Source of the DNA: Agromyces fucosus
GTDB taxonomy: Bacteria > Actinomycetota > Actinomycetes > Actinomycetales > Microbacteriaceae
DNA: 64,000 bases
NCBI RefSeq assembly: GCF_004134865.1
Contig: NZ_SDPO01000003.1
Location: 620,001 to 684,000, forward strand
Reading direction: 5' to 3'
The notes below the pieces were generated by a model. The model was not told the DNA's origin and did no database searches. It worked only from the letters and a program-made list of their open reading frames with translations. Below are positions 1 to 11,003 of this stretch, in pieces (the stretch's first letter is position 1; each line of letters begins with the position of its first letter). A program made the translations under genes and the position numbers.

Positions 1-1043
1 TCGCGTGGAGCTTCGACTTCACCCTCACCGAGGAGCCCGATGGTGCGCCCGTCACGCAGACGGTCGACAGCTCGGCACTGCCGGACTCGGCGGTCGCGCT
101 GTGGGAGGACCTCACGGTCGGCTCCACGTACACGCTGGTCGAAGACGAGCTGCCGTTCGGCTGGACCGCCGATGACATCGTCTGCACCGGTCTCGAGGAC
201 GCCGACACCGAGACGGCCGGGTTCCAGTTCGAGGTGACGCCCGGGCTCGAGCTCGAGTGCACCGCGCTGAACACGGCCATCCCGACGGAGGTCGATCTCC
301 TGAAGTCCGTGACCGGTCTCCCCGATGGGGCGGCGTGGTCGTTCGACTTCACGCTCACCGGACCCGACCAGGCGGGCGACGTGCGCACCGCCACGAACGC
401 CGAACCGGTCGTCGGCTGGGACGGGCTCATCCCCGGCCTGAGCTACACGATCGTGGAGAGCGCGACGCCGGGGTGGGTGAACGGTGACATCACCTGCACA
501 GCGGGCGAGGGGCCGTACGGCGATCTCGATCCCGAGGCCGATGGGTTCCAGTTCATGGCGATGCCGGGACTCGTCCTCCTCTGCGATGCCGACAACGAGG
601 CGCTTCCGGGCATCATCACGGTCACCAAGTCGACGGTCGGCGGAGACGGCACCTTCGGCTTCGTGCTCACCCAACTCGGCTCCGACGGCGACCCGCGAAC
701 GCGCGAGGTGACCACGGTCAGCGGAACGGCGGAGGCGGTCTTCGAGCTCGTCGATGCCGGGTTGCGCTACTCGATCGCTGAGACGCCGGTCGAGGCGGGC
801 TGGTCCGCCGGGCCGATGATGTGCGAGGTCACTCCGGCGGGCGGCGGCGACGCCGTCGCGATCGACGCAGCCGACTTCGAGGTGGCGCCCGGTGACGAGA
901 TCGCGTGCGCCATCACCAACACGTTCCACCCGCCGATGCCCGTGACGGGCGTCAACCTCGCGGCCGGTGGGGGGATCGCGCTCCTCCTCCTGCTGGGTGG
1001 TGGACTGCTGTTCCTGCTCCGTCGGCGCCAGGCCGCCGAGTAG
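1..1043 (+). CDS. LPxTG-like cell-wall surface protein with SpaA/DUF5979-type repeats (5' partial)
   Basis: The gene enters from outside the window; the first full codon is at position 3 and 346 residues are visible. Roughly 100-residue modules repeat: AWSFDFTLT at about residues 1 and 111, with a related GTFGFVLT near 215. Each module carries an S/TYT(I/L)VE-type strand followed by a GW turn and a paired Cys segment. This resembles the prealbumin-fold SpaA/DUF5979 repeats of Gram-positive surface proteins and pili. The C-terminus has an MPVTG sorting motif (about residues 312-316), a Leu/Gly-rich membrane segment and an RRRQAAE tail, so sortase anchoring is inferred. The signal peptide is not visible. 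The function beyond surface display cannot be told. A strong hairpin follows the stop. Confidence 0.8.
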   Translation, partial: AWSFDFTLTEEPDGAPVTQTVDSSALPDSAVALWEDLTVGSTYTLVEDELPFGWTADDIVCTGLEDADTETAGFQFEVTPGLELECTALNTAIPTEVDLLKSVTGLPDGAAWSFDFTLTGPDQAGDVRTATNAEPVVGWDGLIPGLSYTIVESATPGWVNGDITCTAGEGPYGDLDPEADGFQFMAMPGLVLLCDADNEALPGIITVTKSTVGGDGTFGFVLTQLGSDGDPRTREVTTVSGTAEAVFELVDAGLRYSIAETPVEAGWSAGPMMCEVTPAGGGDAVAIDAADFEVAPGDEIACAITNTFHPPMPVTGVNLAAGGGIALLLLLGGGLLFLLRRRQAAE

Positions 1044-1089
1044 ACCGTCCCCGGCGGGCTCGAACACGAGTCTCCCGGACAAGCTGAAG

Positions 1090-1130
1090 GCGAAGGCCCG
1101 GTCGATCCCGAGGATCGACCGGGCCTTCGC
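1090..1130. terminator. Bidirectional intrinsic terminator
   Basis: Perfect 19-bp inverted arms (1090-1108 and 1112-1130) with a 3-nt loop lie between two convergent genes, the surface protein and the hexosaminidase. It can serve both strands. Confidence 0.8.
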
Positions 1131-1144
1131 CCGTCTCATTCCAT

Positions 1145-3925
1145 CTACCCGCAGCTGCGCGCGTCGTACCCGATGGTCTTCGCGGCCGAGACCGTCGCGC
1201 CGTCGGCGGTACGGGTCGCCGTGACGGTCACGTCACCGGCGGGCACGCTCGCCGAGCGCACCGCGAACGAGTTGGTGGCGTTCTTGCCGGCCGCGACGGC
1301 CGAGAACGACTTCTCGCCGAAGGCGGTCTGCATCGTCAGGTCGATCGGCGCCGTCTCGCCGCTCGTCGCGCGCACGACCACGTACGCCTTCGACCCGAGG
1401 CAGCGGGTCTCGGCGGTCGCCTCGAACGCGACGGTCTCCTCGGCCCCGACCTGCACGGTGAACTCGGCGACGACCCGGCCGTCGGAGCCGACGACCCGAC
1501 CGCTGCGCGAGCCGCCCGCGTCGTACGCGTGCGAGCCCGAGATCACGTAGGCGCCCGAGGAGTTCAGCACACCGCGCACCTGCTCCGCGGTGAACGTCGC
1601 CGGAGAGGTCGCGCCGTCGCCCCACTCGATCGTCGCGCCGAACGCGCCGTCGAACTCGCTCTTGCTGATGCCGTCGGCGTCGTTGACGAGATCGGCCGCG
1701 ATCGTCGCGCCGCCGGCCGCGGCCTTGGTGCCCGGCGCGAAGAACCGTGCGACCTGGAGCGTCGTCGGCGCAGCGACATCCGCTTCGGCATGCAGGCCTG
1801 CGCCCTGGGCGAACCAGGTCGCCTGGGAGGTGTCGTAGTAGTTGACGCCGGCCGCGGTCAGGCGTGCGCCCACCACGCCCACGCGCTGCGTGAAGTCGGT
1901 GACGTCGCGTTTGGCCTGCGGCGACCATCCCATCTCGGCGTGGGCGATCGCCCTCGGGAACATCATGAACTCGGCCTGGTCGCCGCCGCGGATCGTCTCG
2001 CTCCACATCGGCGCCTCGGGCCCGGCGACCTGCGCCTCGGTGAGCCCGCTGACGAAGGTGCCGGGGTTCCACGAGTAGTACTGCGTGAGGTCGCAGATGC
2101 CCGAGCACGCCCAGGTGAGCCCGATCGGCGTCTTCGCGTTGTACTTCATGTCGAGGTACGAGCTCGAGCCGCGGGAGGCGACGATCTTGGCACCGGCCGC
2201 TGCGGCAGCGGGAAGCTCCGCGGTCGAGCCGGCCCAGTACTGCACCTTGTCGCCGGCCTGCAGCGCCGACGTGGTGCGAGCGATCTCGTTCCAGCCGTTG
2301 GCGCTCTTGCCGAGACCATGCACGATGCCGAGCACGCGTGCCACGAAGGCGTTGAATTTCGCCTGGCCGTAGCGCGCCACCATGTCGTGCGACTCGTCAC
2401 CGCCGACGTGGATCAGGTCGCCGGTGGTCAGGCCCGAGAGCTGGCCGAGCACGTGCTGGATGAAGGTGAAGGTCACCTCGCTGTCCGGGTCGAGGTAGGA
2501 GTATCCGACGGCACCCGAGCCGTTGTGCGGTGCGGTCGGCTGCGTCGCCGTCGCGGGGTGCGAGGAGCCGGGGGTGTTCAGCTGCGGGATCGCCCCGAGC
2601 GCCGCGTTGGTGTGACCCGGCAGGTCGATCTCGGGCACGATCTGCACGAACCGCTCGTCGGCGTAGGCGACCAGTTCCTGGTAGTCGGCCTGCGTGTAGA
2701 AGCCGGTTCGACCGGCTTCGCCGCCGTAGCCGCCCTGCGTCATCGCCCTGGCGCCCGAGACCGTGGTCAGCAGCGAGTAGTCGATCGTGTCGCCTGCGGC
2801 GCGGCCCTCGTTCGTGATCTCGATCCGCCAGCCCTGGTCGTCGGCGAGGTGCAGGTGCAGCACGTTCATCTTGAACGACGCGATCGCGTCGATGATCTCC
2901 TTGACCTCGTCGACGGTCTGGAACGAACGTGCCACGTCGAGCATGACGCCCCGGTAGCCGAAGCGCGGGGAGTCCTCGATCTCGAGGGCGGGCGTCGTCC
3001 ACGCGGCCTGCACGACCGTCGGCGACTCCACGGCGGCCGGGAACAGCTGCCGCAGCGTCTGCGCACCGTTGAACGCGCCGTGCGCGTCGGCCGCGGCGAT
3101 GCGCGCTCCGCTCGCGGTGGCGCTGAGCTCGTACGCCTCGGCGTTGCCGCCGCCGACCGCGGCGTCGGAGGCGAGCACGATGTCGGATGCCGCGGGCTCA
3201 CCGGTCTCGACCACCGGCAGCTCGTACCCGGTCGAGGCGCGGAGCACCTCGGCGAGACGGGCGGCCGATTCGCCGAACGCGGGAGCCGTGATGATGCGGG
3301 ATGCCGCCGAGAGGGAGAAGCCGGCGCCGTCCTGCGGGGTCACGGTGGCCGGGATCGGCACGAGTCCGAGCGGCGCGACCGCCTTCGGCTCTGCGCCGGT
3401 CCACGCCTCGAGCTCCCACAGGGACATGCCGTAGAAGCTGGAGCCGATCGGGGTGCGCTTGATGCCCTGCATGCGCACGTAGGAGACCTCGCCGGCCGCG
3501 GTCAGCGGTACTCGGTCGATGCCGTCGCAGGTGCCGTTCAGCACGCCGCTCGCATCGGTCCATGCGGTGCCGTCGTCGGACACCTGGATCTTGTACTGCG
3601 CGGCGCAGGCCGCCTCCCACCGGAGCGTCACGTGATCGAGCGTGGTGGGCGCGGCGAGCTGCACCTGGAGCCAGGCGCTGTCGCTGTAGTTCGAGGACCA
3701 GCGCGACTGCTCGCCGTTCGGCAGCAGGCCGCGCACGCCGTCGTTGGCCATGGGCGCCGCCCATTTCGCGAGCTCGGCGCCCGACGCGGTGGCGACGCCG
3801 CCATTGGTGGACAGGGCCACGTTCGTCGAAACGGGCTCGGCGTTCGCCGCGGGCACGGCGATCAGGCTTCCGGCCAGCAGCGCACCTCCCAGTATCGCCA
3901 TGGTCCGGTGCAGTGAAATCGTCAT
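1145..3925 (-). CDS. Secreted beta-N-acetylhexosaminidase, GH20, with F5/8-type carbohydrate-binding domain
   Basis: 926 residues. Order of parts: a signal peptide (about 1-29, cleaved after ANA), an F5/8-type C (discoidin/CBM32-like) domain (about 31-180), a GH20b N-terminal domain (about 185-310), and a GH20 catalytic barrel (about 320-660) with HLHLADDQGW and the catalytic pair in HVGGDE (about residues 503-508). A C-terminal PKD/Ig-like region contains IEWGDG. GH20 enzymes remove terminal beta-linked GlcNAc/GalNAc by substrate-assisted catalysis, so extracellular chitin- or glycan-derived sugars are the likely substrates. The ATG at 3925 is preceded by a strong AAGGAGG. A palindrome upstream may be the operator. 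The gene stands alone, divergent from a small membrane protein and cls. Confidence 0.93.
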   Translation of the reverse strand: MTISLHRTMAILGGALLAGSLIAVPAANAEPVSTNVALSTNGGVATASGAELAKWAAPMANDGVRGLLPNGEQSRWSSNYSDSAWLQVQLAAPTTLDHVTLRWEAACAAQYKIQVSDDGTAWTDASGVLNGTCDGIDRVPLTAAGEVSYVRMQGIKRTPIGSSFYGMSLWELEAWTGAEPKAVAPLGLVPIPATVTPQDGAGFSLSAASRIITAPAFGESAARLAEVLRASTGYELPVVETGEPAASDIVLASDAAVGGGNAEAYELSATASGARIAAADAHGAFNGAQTLRQLFPAAVESPTVVQAAWTTPALEIEDSPRFGYRGVMLDVARSFQTVDEVKEIIDAIASFKMNVLHLHLADDQGWRIEITNEGRAAGDTIDYSLLTTVSGARAMTQGGYGGEAGRTGFYTQADYQELVAYADERFVQIVPEIDLPGHTNAALGAIPQLNTPGSSHPATATQPTAPHNGSGAVGYSYLDPDSEVTFTFIQHVLGQLSGLTTGDLIHVGGDESHDMVARYGQAKFNAFVARVLGIVHGLGKSANGWNEIARTTSALQAGDKVQYWAGSTAELPAAAAAGAKIVASRGSSSYLDMKYNAKTPIGLTWACSGICDLTQYYSWNPGTFVSGLTEAQVAGPEAPMWSETIRGGDQAEFMMFPRAIAHAEMGWSPQAKRDVTDFTQRVGVVGARLTAAGVNYYDTSQATWFAQGAGLHAEADVAAPTTLQVARFFAPGTKAAAGGATIAADLVNDADGISKSEFDGAFGATIEWGDGATSPATFTAEQVRGVLNSSGAYVISGSHAYDAGGSRSGRVVGSDGRVVAEFTVQVGAEETVAFEATAETRCLGSKAYVVVRATSGETAPIDLTMQTAFGEKSFSAVAAGKNATNSFAVRSASVPAGDVTVTATRTADGATVSAAKTIGYDARSCG

Positions 3926-3966
3926 CGATCCTCCTTGTTCGCCCCACGGGCTGGAACCTGGGGCGA

Positions 3967-3991
3967 GCTTAGTATGTTAGGGAAACTAAGC
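3967..3991 (-). promoter_or_regulatory. Candidate operator upstream of hexosaminidase
   Basis: GCTTAG (3967-3972) and CTAAGC (3986-3991) form a perfect inverted repeat. On the minus strand the interior reads TTAGTTTCCCTAAC, resembling ROK-family sugar-repressor operators (TTAG...CTAA type). It lies 42 nt upstream of the hexosaminidase ATG. Control by a ROK-type regulator is inference. Confidence 0.45.
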
Positions 3992-4033
3992 AAAGGGGTC
4001 ATCACGAGATATCGCGGGTAGTCTGGTGGTCCT

Positions 4034-4210
4034 ATGGACGAATTCTGGGCGAATGCGATCTGGTCGCTCGCGCCGACCGTGCTCATCGGGCTGATCTTCT
4101 GGTTCGTCATGCGCGCGGTCATCCACGCCGACCGCAACGAGCGCAAGGCCTACTCCCGCATCGAGGCTGAGGAGCGGGCCAAGCTCGCCGAGCACCGACC
4201 GGCAGCCTGA
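4034..4210 (+). CDS. Small single-pass membrane protein upstream of cls
   Basis: 58 residues beginning MDEFWANAIWSLAP. One hydrophobic segment (about residues 12-28) is followed by a charged cytosolic tail rich in Arg, Glu and Lys. The stop is 5 nt before the cls ATG, so the two are probably cotranscribed. A TAGTCT hexamer lies 9 nt before the ATG and there is no clear Shine-Dalgarno sequence. No family function is recognised; the position suggests a membrane-associated accessory role. Confidence 0.75.
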   Translation: MDEFWANAIWSLAPTVLIGLIFWFVMRAVIHADRNERKAYSRIEAEERAKLAEHRPAA

Positions 4211-4215
4211 CCGGC

Positions 4216-5682
4216 ATGACGTCGGAGCAGACGGCGCTCCTCTTCGCCGGCATCGTCGTCGTCATCGACCTGATCATCCGTGTCACCGCGATCATCGTGG
4301 TGCCGCGAAACCGCCGCCCGACCGCTGGCATGGCCTGGCTCCTCGCGATCTTCTTCCTCCCGTTCATCGGGGTGTTCTTCTTCCTCCTCATCGGGAATCC
4401 GAAGCTGCCCAAGCATCGTCGGCAGAAGCAGGCCGAGGTCGACCGCTACATCCGCGAGTCCACGCACGGCGTCGAACGCGTCAGCGACCCGGGGCACTGG
4501 CCCGGCTGGTTCGAGGGCGTGGTCCGGCTGAACCGCAACCTCGGCTCGATGCCGCTCATCGGCTCCAACAGCGCGAGCCTCATCGGCGACTACCAGGGCT
4601 CGCTCGACGCCATGACCGACGCGGTGCGGGGTGCCAGGCGCTACGTGCACGTCGAGTTCTACATCCTCGCGCTCGACGCGACGACGACGCCGTTCTTCGA
4701 CGCCCTCGGCGAGGCGGTCGCCCGCGGCGTCGACGTGCGCCTCATGCTCGACCACGTGGCGTCGCTGCGGGTGAAGGGCTATCGCCGGACCCTCAAGCGC
4801 CTCACGGACATGGGCGTGCGGTGGCAGCTCATGCTCCCGGTGCAGCCGCTCAAGGGCAAGTACCAGCGACCCGACCTCCGCAACCACCGCAAGATCCTCG
4901 TCGTCGACGGGGAGGTCGGCTTCATGGGCTCGCAGAACATCATCGACCGGAGCTACAACAAGCGCAGCAACATCCGTCGCGGCCTGAAGTGGAAAGAACT
5001 CGTGGCGCGCGTCGAAGGGCCGATCGTGGCGGGCCTCGACGCCATCTTCGCCACCGACTGGTACCTCGAGACCGGCGAGGAGCCCGTGCGCGACCTCTCG
5101 GAATCGCTCGACCAGCCGGGCGAGGCCCAAGACCTCGACTGCCAGGTCGTACCGAGCGGCCCGGGGTACTCGAACGAGAACAACCTCAAGCTCTTCCTCG
5201 CGCTGCTCTACGCGGCTGAAGAGCGCATCATCCTCACGAGCCCGTACTTCGTGCCCGACGAGGCGATGCTGCGCGCGATCAGCGGCGCCACGCAGCGGGG
5301 CATCCACGTCGAGCTCTTCGTCTCTGAGATCGGCGACCAGGCGCTCGTCTACCACGCGCAGCGTTCGTACTACGAGGCGCTGCTGCGTGCCGGCGTGAAG
5401 ATCTACATGTACCAGGAGCCGTACATCCTGCACTCCAAGCACTTCACGATCGACGACGACGTCGCCGTGATCGGGTCGAGCAACATGGACATCCGCTCCT
5501 TCGAGCTCAACATGGAGGTGTCGCTCCTCGTGCGCGGAGCGTCGTTCGTGCGCGAGATGCGGGCCGTCGAAGACGGGTACCGCCGGCACAGCCGCGAGCT
5601 GACCCTCGACGAGTGGATGAGGCAGCCGCTCCGCTCGACGGTGCTCGACAACCTCGCGCGGCTCTCCTCGGCGCTGCAGTAG
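4216..5682 (+). CDS. cls: Cardiolipin synthase
   Basis: 488 residues, the usual size for bacterial ClsA-type enzymes. Two N-terminal membrane helices (about 8-27 and 38-60) form the PLDc_N region and are followed by two phospholipase-D HKD motifs: HRKILVVD with GSQN (from about residue 224) and HSKHFTIDD with GSSN (from about 406). The enzyme joins phosphatidylglycerol molecules (or PG and CDP-DAG) to make cardiolipin at the membrane. It follows the 58-residue membrane protein by 5 nt and is convergent with the pirin gene. Confidence 0.95.
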   Translation: MTSEQTALLFAGIVVVIDLIIRVTAIIVVPRNRRPTAGMAWLLAIFFLPFIGVFFFLLIGNPKLPKHRRQKQAEVDRYIRESTHGVERVSDPGHWPGWFEGVVRLNRNLGSMPLIGSNSASLIGDYQGSLDAMTDAVRGARRYVHVEFYILALDATTTPFFDALGEAVARGVDVRLMLDHVASLRVKGYRRTLKRLTDMGVRWQLMLPVQPLKGKYQRPDLRNHRKILVVDGEVGFMGSQNIIDRSYNKRSNIRRGLKWKELVARVEGPIVAGLDAIFATDWYLETGEEPVRDLSESLDQPGEAQDLDCQVVPSGPGYSNENNLKLFLALLYAAEERIILTSPYFVPDEAMLRAISGATQRGIHVELFVSEIGDQALVYHAQRSYYEALLRAGVKIYMYQEPYILHSKHFTIDDDVAVIGSSNMDIRSFELNMEVSLLVRGASFVREMRAVEDGYRRHSRELTLDEWMRQPLRSTVLDNLARLSSALQ

Positions 5683-5692
5683 TCCGAGCGGA

Positions 5693-5711
5693 GCCCGGGA
5701 AGCGCCCGGGC
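5693..5711. terminator. Possible weak hairpin between cls and pirin
   Basis: GCCCGGG and CCCGGGC arms (5693-5699 and 5705-5711) with a 5-nt loop lie just after the cls stop. There is no clear T-tract, so it is weaker than the other terminators here. Confidence 0.35.
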
Positions 5712-5764
5712 GGATGCCGCGGCGCTCGTCCGTCCGTCGGGCCGTCGGGCCGCCCGAGGCCGTG

Positions 5765-6814
5765 CTAGTTGCGCGGCTTCAGGTGCACGGTCGGCAGCTC
5801 GGGCGCGGGCAACGGCGCACCGTCGTACCCGGCGACGTCGCCGAATCGTCCGTCGGGGTTGTCGCGGCCGACGACATCGGCCTGCCACTGCCGTCGGAAC
5901 TCGACGATCTCGTCGTGGTCGCGGCCGATGAAGTTCCACCACATGACGAGCGCTTCCTCGAACGGCACGCCGCCGAGGAGGATCACGCGCACCGGGGCAT
6001 CCGCTGCTCGAAGCCGCACGCCCTCGTGGCCGACCGGCAGGTAGCCGAGCTCGCTCCGCTCGAGCACGCCCGTGCGGCCGGTCTCGGCGAGCGGCACGAG
6101 GCGGTGCGAGTCGTCGACCTCGCCGTCGAGCGCCGCCACGGTCACTCCGACCGGGCCGAGGTCGACGAGCAGCCCGTGCTCGAACGACGGGTCGAGTTCG
6201 ATCCAGGCCTCGCCGCCCGCAGGCAGTTCGATCTGCGCGCCGACGAGGGGTGAGAAGAGCGAGACGGATGACTCGGCCGCAACGCCAGGCAGCGACCCGG
6301 CGAACACGCGCACGACGGCATCCTCGACCGGCACCTCGTCGATCTCCGCGTGCTCGAAGAACGGCGCGACGTGGCGGGCCGCGTCGGGCAGCGCGACCCA
6401 GAGCTGCACGCCGTGCAGGCGCGTCGTCTGCGGGGTCGAGACCTCGGAGTGCGAGATGCCCCGCCCGGCGGTCATCAGGTTCACCGCACCGGGGCGCACC
6501 ATCTCGTGGCTGCCGGTGCTGTCGCGGTGCTCGATCTCGCCCTCGAAGAGCCAGCTGACCGTCTGCAGGCCCGTGTGCGGATGCGGCGGCACGACCATGC
6601 CGCCGGAGACCGTGACGTCGTCGGGGCCGTAGTGGTCGGCGAAGCACCAGGCGCCGATCGTCGTGCGGCCGCGCTGGGGGAGCGTGCGGCGCACGTTCAT
6701 CGCCCGCGGGCCGCCGAGCGGCACGTCTCGCGGCTGGAGCACGGCGATCGCCGGGGCAGCTGCGCCCTCGGGCGGACAGAGCAGTTCAGCCGGGTCGCGC
6801 TCGAGGTTGCTCAT
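5765..6814 (-). CDS. Pirin family protein
   Basis: 349 residues starting MSNLERDPAELL. The cupin-fold pirin signature is present: PPHPHTGLQTVSWLFEGEIEH supplies the metal-binding histidines, and GRGISHSE supplies the second His/Glu set. A pirin C-terminal domain follows. Pirins are Fe-binding cupins, some with quercetin 2,3-dioxygenase activity; the substrate here is unknown. The frame is open further upstream, but I chose the ATG at 6814: a minus-strand TAGTAT lies 7 nt before it, which suggests a leaderless transcript, and homology begins there. It is divergent from a lipoprotein gene. Confidence 0.92.
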   Translation of the reverse strand: MSNLERDPAELLCPPEGAAAPAIAVLQPRDVPLGGPRAMNVRRTLPQRGRTTIGAWCFADHYGPDDVTVSGGMVVPPHPHTGLQTVSWLFEGEIEHRDSTGSHEMVRPGAVNLMTAGRGISHSEVSTPQTTRLHGVQLWVALPDAARHVAPFFEHAEIDEVPVEDAVVRVFAGSLPGVAAESSVSLFSPLVGAQIELPAGGEAWIELDPSFEHGLLVDLGPVGVTVAALDGEVDDSHRLVPLAETGRTGVLERSELGYLPVGHEGVRLRAADAPVRVILLGGVPFEEALVMWWNFIGRDHDEIVEFRRQWQADVVGRDNPDGRFGDVAGYDGAPLPAPELPTVHLKPRN

Positions 6815-6874
6815 GCCGAAAATACTACGCGCGGCACCCGCCCGCGGAACGGGGCCGACCGTTAGCATGACCGT

Positions 6875-7357
6875 ATGGCTCCTTCGCAGCGTCTTCGTCG
6901 TGCCGGTCTCCTCGCCCTGGCGGTCTCGTCGGTGTTCCTCCTCTCGGCGTGCAACCCGCCGTCGACGGCTGCCGAGAACTTCCCCGGCGTGCCGACCGAG
7001 GCCGACGCCGACGTGGTCGACGTCGACTCGGGCACCGATGCGGCGGGCGACACCGAAGAGCCGCCGTCGTCCGAAGACGGCCCGGTGGTCGTGTGGTGGG
7101 CCGACGGCGGTCAGCTCGCGCTCACGATCTCGGGCAGCTCGACGTGTCCCGTCATCGGCGATCAGATCCGCGTGCTCGAGCCTGCCGGTGAGGGCAATCG
7201 CGTCGCGATCGACCTCGTCGAGCAACCTGCCGACCAGATCTGCACGATGGACTTCGTGCCGCACACCACCCTCTTCTGGACCCCGACGACCGTGACCACC
7301 ACGGAGCCTCTCGTCGTCGAGGTCGCCGACACCGAGGTCACGGTTCCGGTCAAGTAG
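6875..7357 (+). CDS. Hypothetical lipoprotein
   Basis: 160 residues with an Arg-rich N-terminus, a hydrophobic stretch and a lipobox LLSAC (Cys about residue 26), so it is predicted to be lipidated and surface-held. After an acidic linker the mature part has a compact domain with two further Cys (STCPV and QICTM), which could pair. No enzyme motif is recognised. TAGCAT lies 6 nt before the ATG with no Shine-Dalgarno sequence, so it is probably leaderless. The 3' end overlaps the convergent XRE gene by 8 nt. Confidence 0.8.
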   Translation: MAPSQRLRRAGLLALAVSSVFLLSACNPPSTAAENFPGVPTEADADVVDVDSGTDAAGDTEEPPSSEDGPVVVWWADGGQLALTISGSSTCPVIGDQIRVLEPAGEGNRVAIDLVEQPADQICTMDFVPHTTLFWTPTTVTTTEPLVVEVADTEVTVPVK

Positions 7358-7598
7358 TCGGGCCACGTCCGGGTCGGAGCACCAGCAGCTCGCCGATCTC
7401 GCAGTCGAGCACCTCGCAGACCGCCTGCAGCGTCGAGAAGCGGATGGCGCGGGCGCGGTCGTTCTTCAGCACGCTGAGGTTCACGACGCTCACGCCGACG
7501 AGCTCGGCGAGGCGGGTGAGCGTCATGCCCCGGTCGGCGAGCAGCTCATCGAGCCGGCAGTGGATGTCGGTCGCCTCGTCGGGCTCGGCCGGCGCCAT
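7350..7598 (-). CDS. XRE/Cro-CI family transcriptional regulator
   Basis: 82 residues, essentially one helix-turn-helix domain: GMTLTRLAELVGVSVVNLSVLK is the HTH (about residues 24-45), followed by ALQ/LEV-type helices typical of short YozG/XRE regulators. The ATG overlaps the TGA of the DUF2975 gene as ATGA on the minus strand, so the two are translationally coupled. XRE-DUF2975 pairs are common in Gram-positive bacteria, and the regulator probably binds the dyad upstream of the operon (8227-8268). Confidence 0.9.
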   Translation of the reverse strand: MAPAEPDEATDIHCRLDELLADRGMTLTRLAELVGVSVVNLSVLKNDRARAIRFSTLQAVCEVLDCEIGELLVLRPGRGPTT

Positions 7599-8221
7599 CA
7601 GACGAGACCCTCGGTGTCGCGCTGCAGGCGCTCGCCGACTCCGAAAACGGTCGCCGCCGTCGCTGCGATGAACGTCAGGAGGATGAGCGGGAACAGGTCG
7701 ACCGAGATCACCACGTTGTCGAAGGTGCGTTCACTGAGCACCGCGAAGGCGCCGTTCGCTGCCATGTTGCCGAAGAAGGGCACCGCGAAGAAGCCGACGA
7801 TTCCGACGAATCCCGCGGTGGTGACGAGCAGCGTGTTGGCGCGGCTGAAGACGATGCTCCGGCTCACGTTCCAGGCGAGCCAGACGAGGCAGGCCACCAC
7901 GCTGACGACGACGACGGCCAGGACGAGCTGCTGGATGACGAGCGCGGCGAGCGATGCGGCCGGCAGCGAGGGCGCGGTGATGATCGCGCTGTCGAGCTCG
8001 ATCGCGACGGGCGCCCCGTCGATGCCGATCGGCGCATCGGCCGTCGTGCCCGCGAACTCGGCCTGCACCGCGACATCCTGATTCGGCAGCACCTCGATGA
8101 TGCGCGCGACGGCCGACCAGACCGCCCAGGCGGCGATGCCGACGCCGGCGGCCATGAAGGCCCACAGGGCCACGGCATCACTGCGCTTGACGGCTGGGGC
8201 GAGGGTGGTGGTCGCGCTCAT
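7598..8221 (-). CDS. DUF2975 family membrane protein
   Basis: 207 residues from the ATG at 8221. There is an N-terminal helix (about 18-40), an extracytoplasmic loop, then three closely spaced hydrophobic segments, the four-helix pattern of DUF2975. The function of the family is unknown; its constant partner is a small XRE regulator, present here immediately downstream and coupled. The Shine-Dalgarno AGGGAG (complement of 8225-8230) sits inside one arm of an upstream inverted repeat, which may matter for expression. Confidence 0.85.
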   Translation of the reverse strand: MSATTTLAPAVKRSDAVALWAFMAAGVGIAAWAVWSAVARIIEVLPNQDVAVQAEFAGTTADAPIGIDGAPVAIELDSAIITAPSLPAASLAALVIQQLVLAVVVVSVVACLVWLAWNVSRSIVFSRANTLLVTTAGFVGIVGFFAVPFFGNMAANGAFAVLSERTFDNVVISVDLFPLILLTFIAATAATVFGVGERLQRDTEGLV

Positions 8222-8226
8222 GATCT

Positions 8227-8268
8227 CCCTAACGAATATCGATACCAACGATAAACGATATGTTAGGG
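8227..8268 (-). promoter_or_regulatory. Nested inverted repeat upstream of the DUF2975-XRE operon
   Basis: CCCTAAC (8227-8233) pairs with GTTAGGG (8262-8268), and ATATCG (8236-8241) pairs with CGATAT (8256-8261). ATCG/CGAT half-sites also recur inside. This is a likely operator for the XRE regulator. One arm contains the DUF2975 ribosome-binding site, so folding of the transcript could also hide it. Confidence 0.55.
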
Positions 8269-8300
8269 CTGTCGATCCGGGTTCGTCAACCGTCGAACGT

Positions 8301-8318
8301 GATGCGCCCACGGCGAAC
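8301..8318 (+). promoter_or_regulatory. Candidate ClgR box upstream of clpC
   Basis: CGC-CCACG-GCG-AAC matches the core CGCYNANRGCGWWS of the actinobacterial Clp regulator ClgR. It lies 27 nt upstream of a TACGCT -10 candidate (8346-8351) and about 80 nt before the clpC ATG. The placement suits a transcriptional activator. The consensus is quoted from memory. Confidence 0.5.
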
Positions 8319-8396
8319 AGGGCCCCACGAGGCATCCGCCTTGTTTACGCTCGATGTATCGGCGCCCCTTCCCAGCGGGGTCGTGAGGAGTAGAGC

Positions 8397-10925
<2,529 letters not shown>

Positions 10926-10936
10926 CCGACACGATT

Positions 10937-10968
10937 CGAAGGGCGGATGCTGCGGGATCCGCCCTTCG
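10937..10968 (+). terminator. Terminator after clpC
   Basis: Perfect 12-bp arms (10937-10948 and 10957-10968) with an 8-nt loop lie 12 nt after the clpC stop. Confidence 0.8.
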
Positions 10969-11003
10969 TCGTTCCCGCCGTCGTGCGGGAATACGATGGC
11001 AGG

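Noticed and set aside
1529..3916. A 795-codon plus-strand frame opposite the hexosaminidase
   Set aside because: Arg/Gly/Ala-rich shadow without motifs. The minus strand has a signal peptide, GH20 motifs and AAGGAGG.
5765..7366. A 533-residue version of the pirin protein
   Set aside because: The upstream extension overlaps the lipoprotein gene on the other strand, is low complexity, and has no pirin homology. The ATG at 6814 has a leaderless-type promoter.
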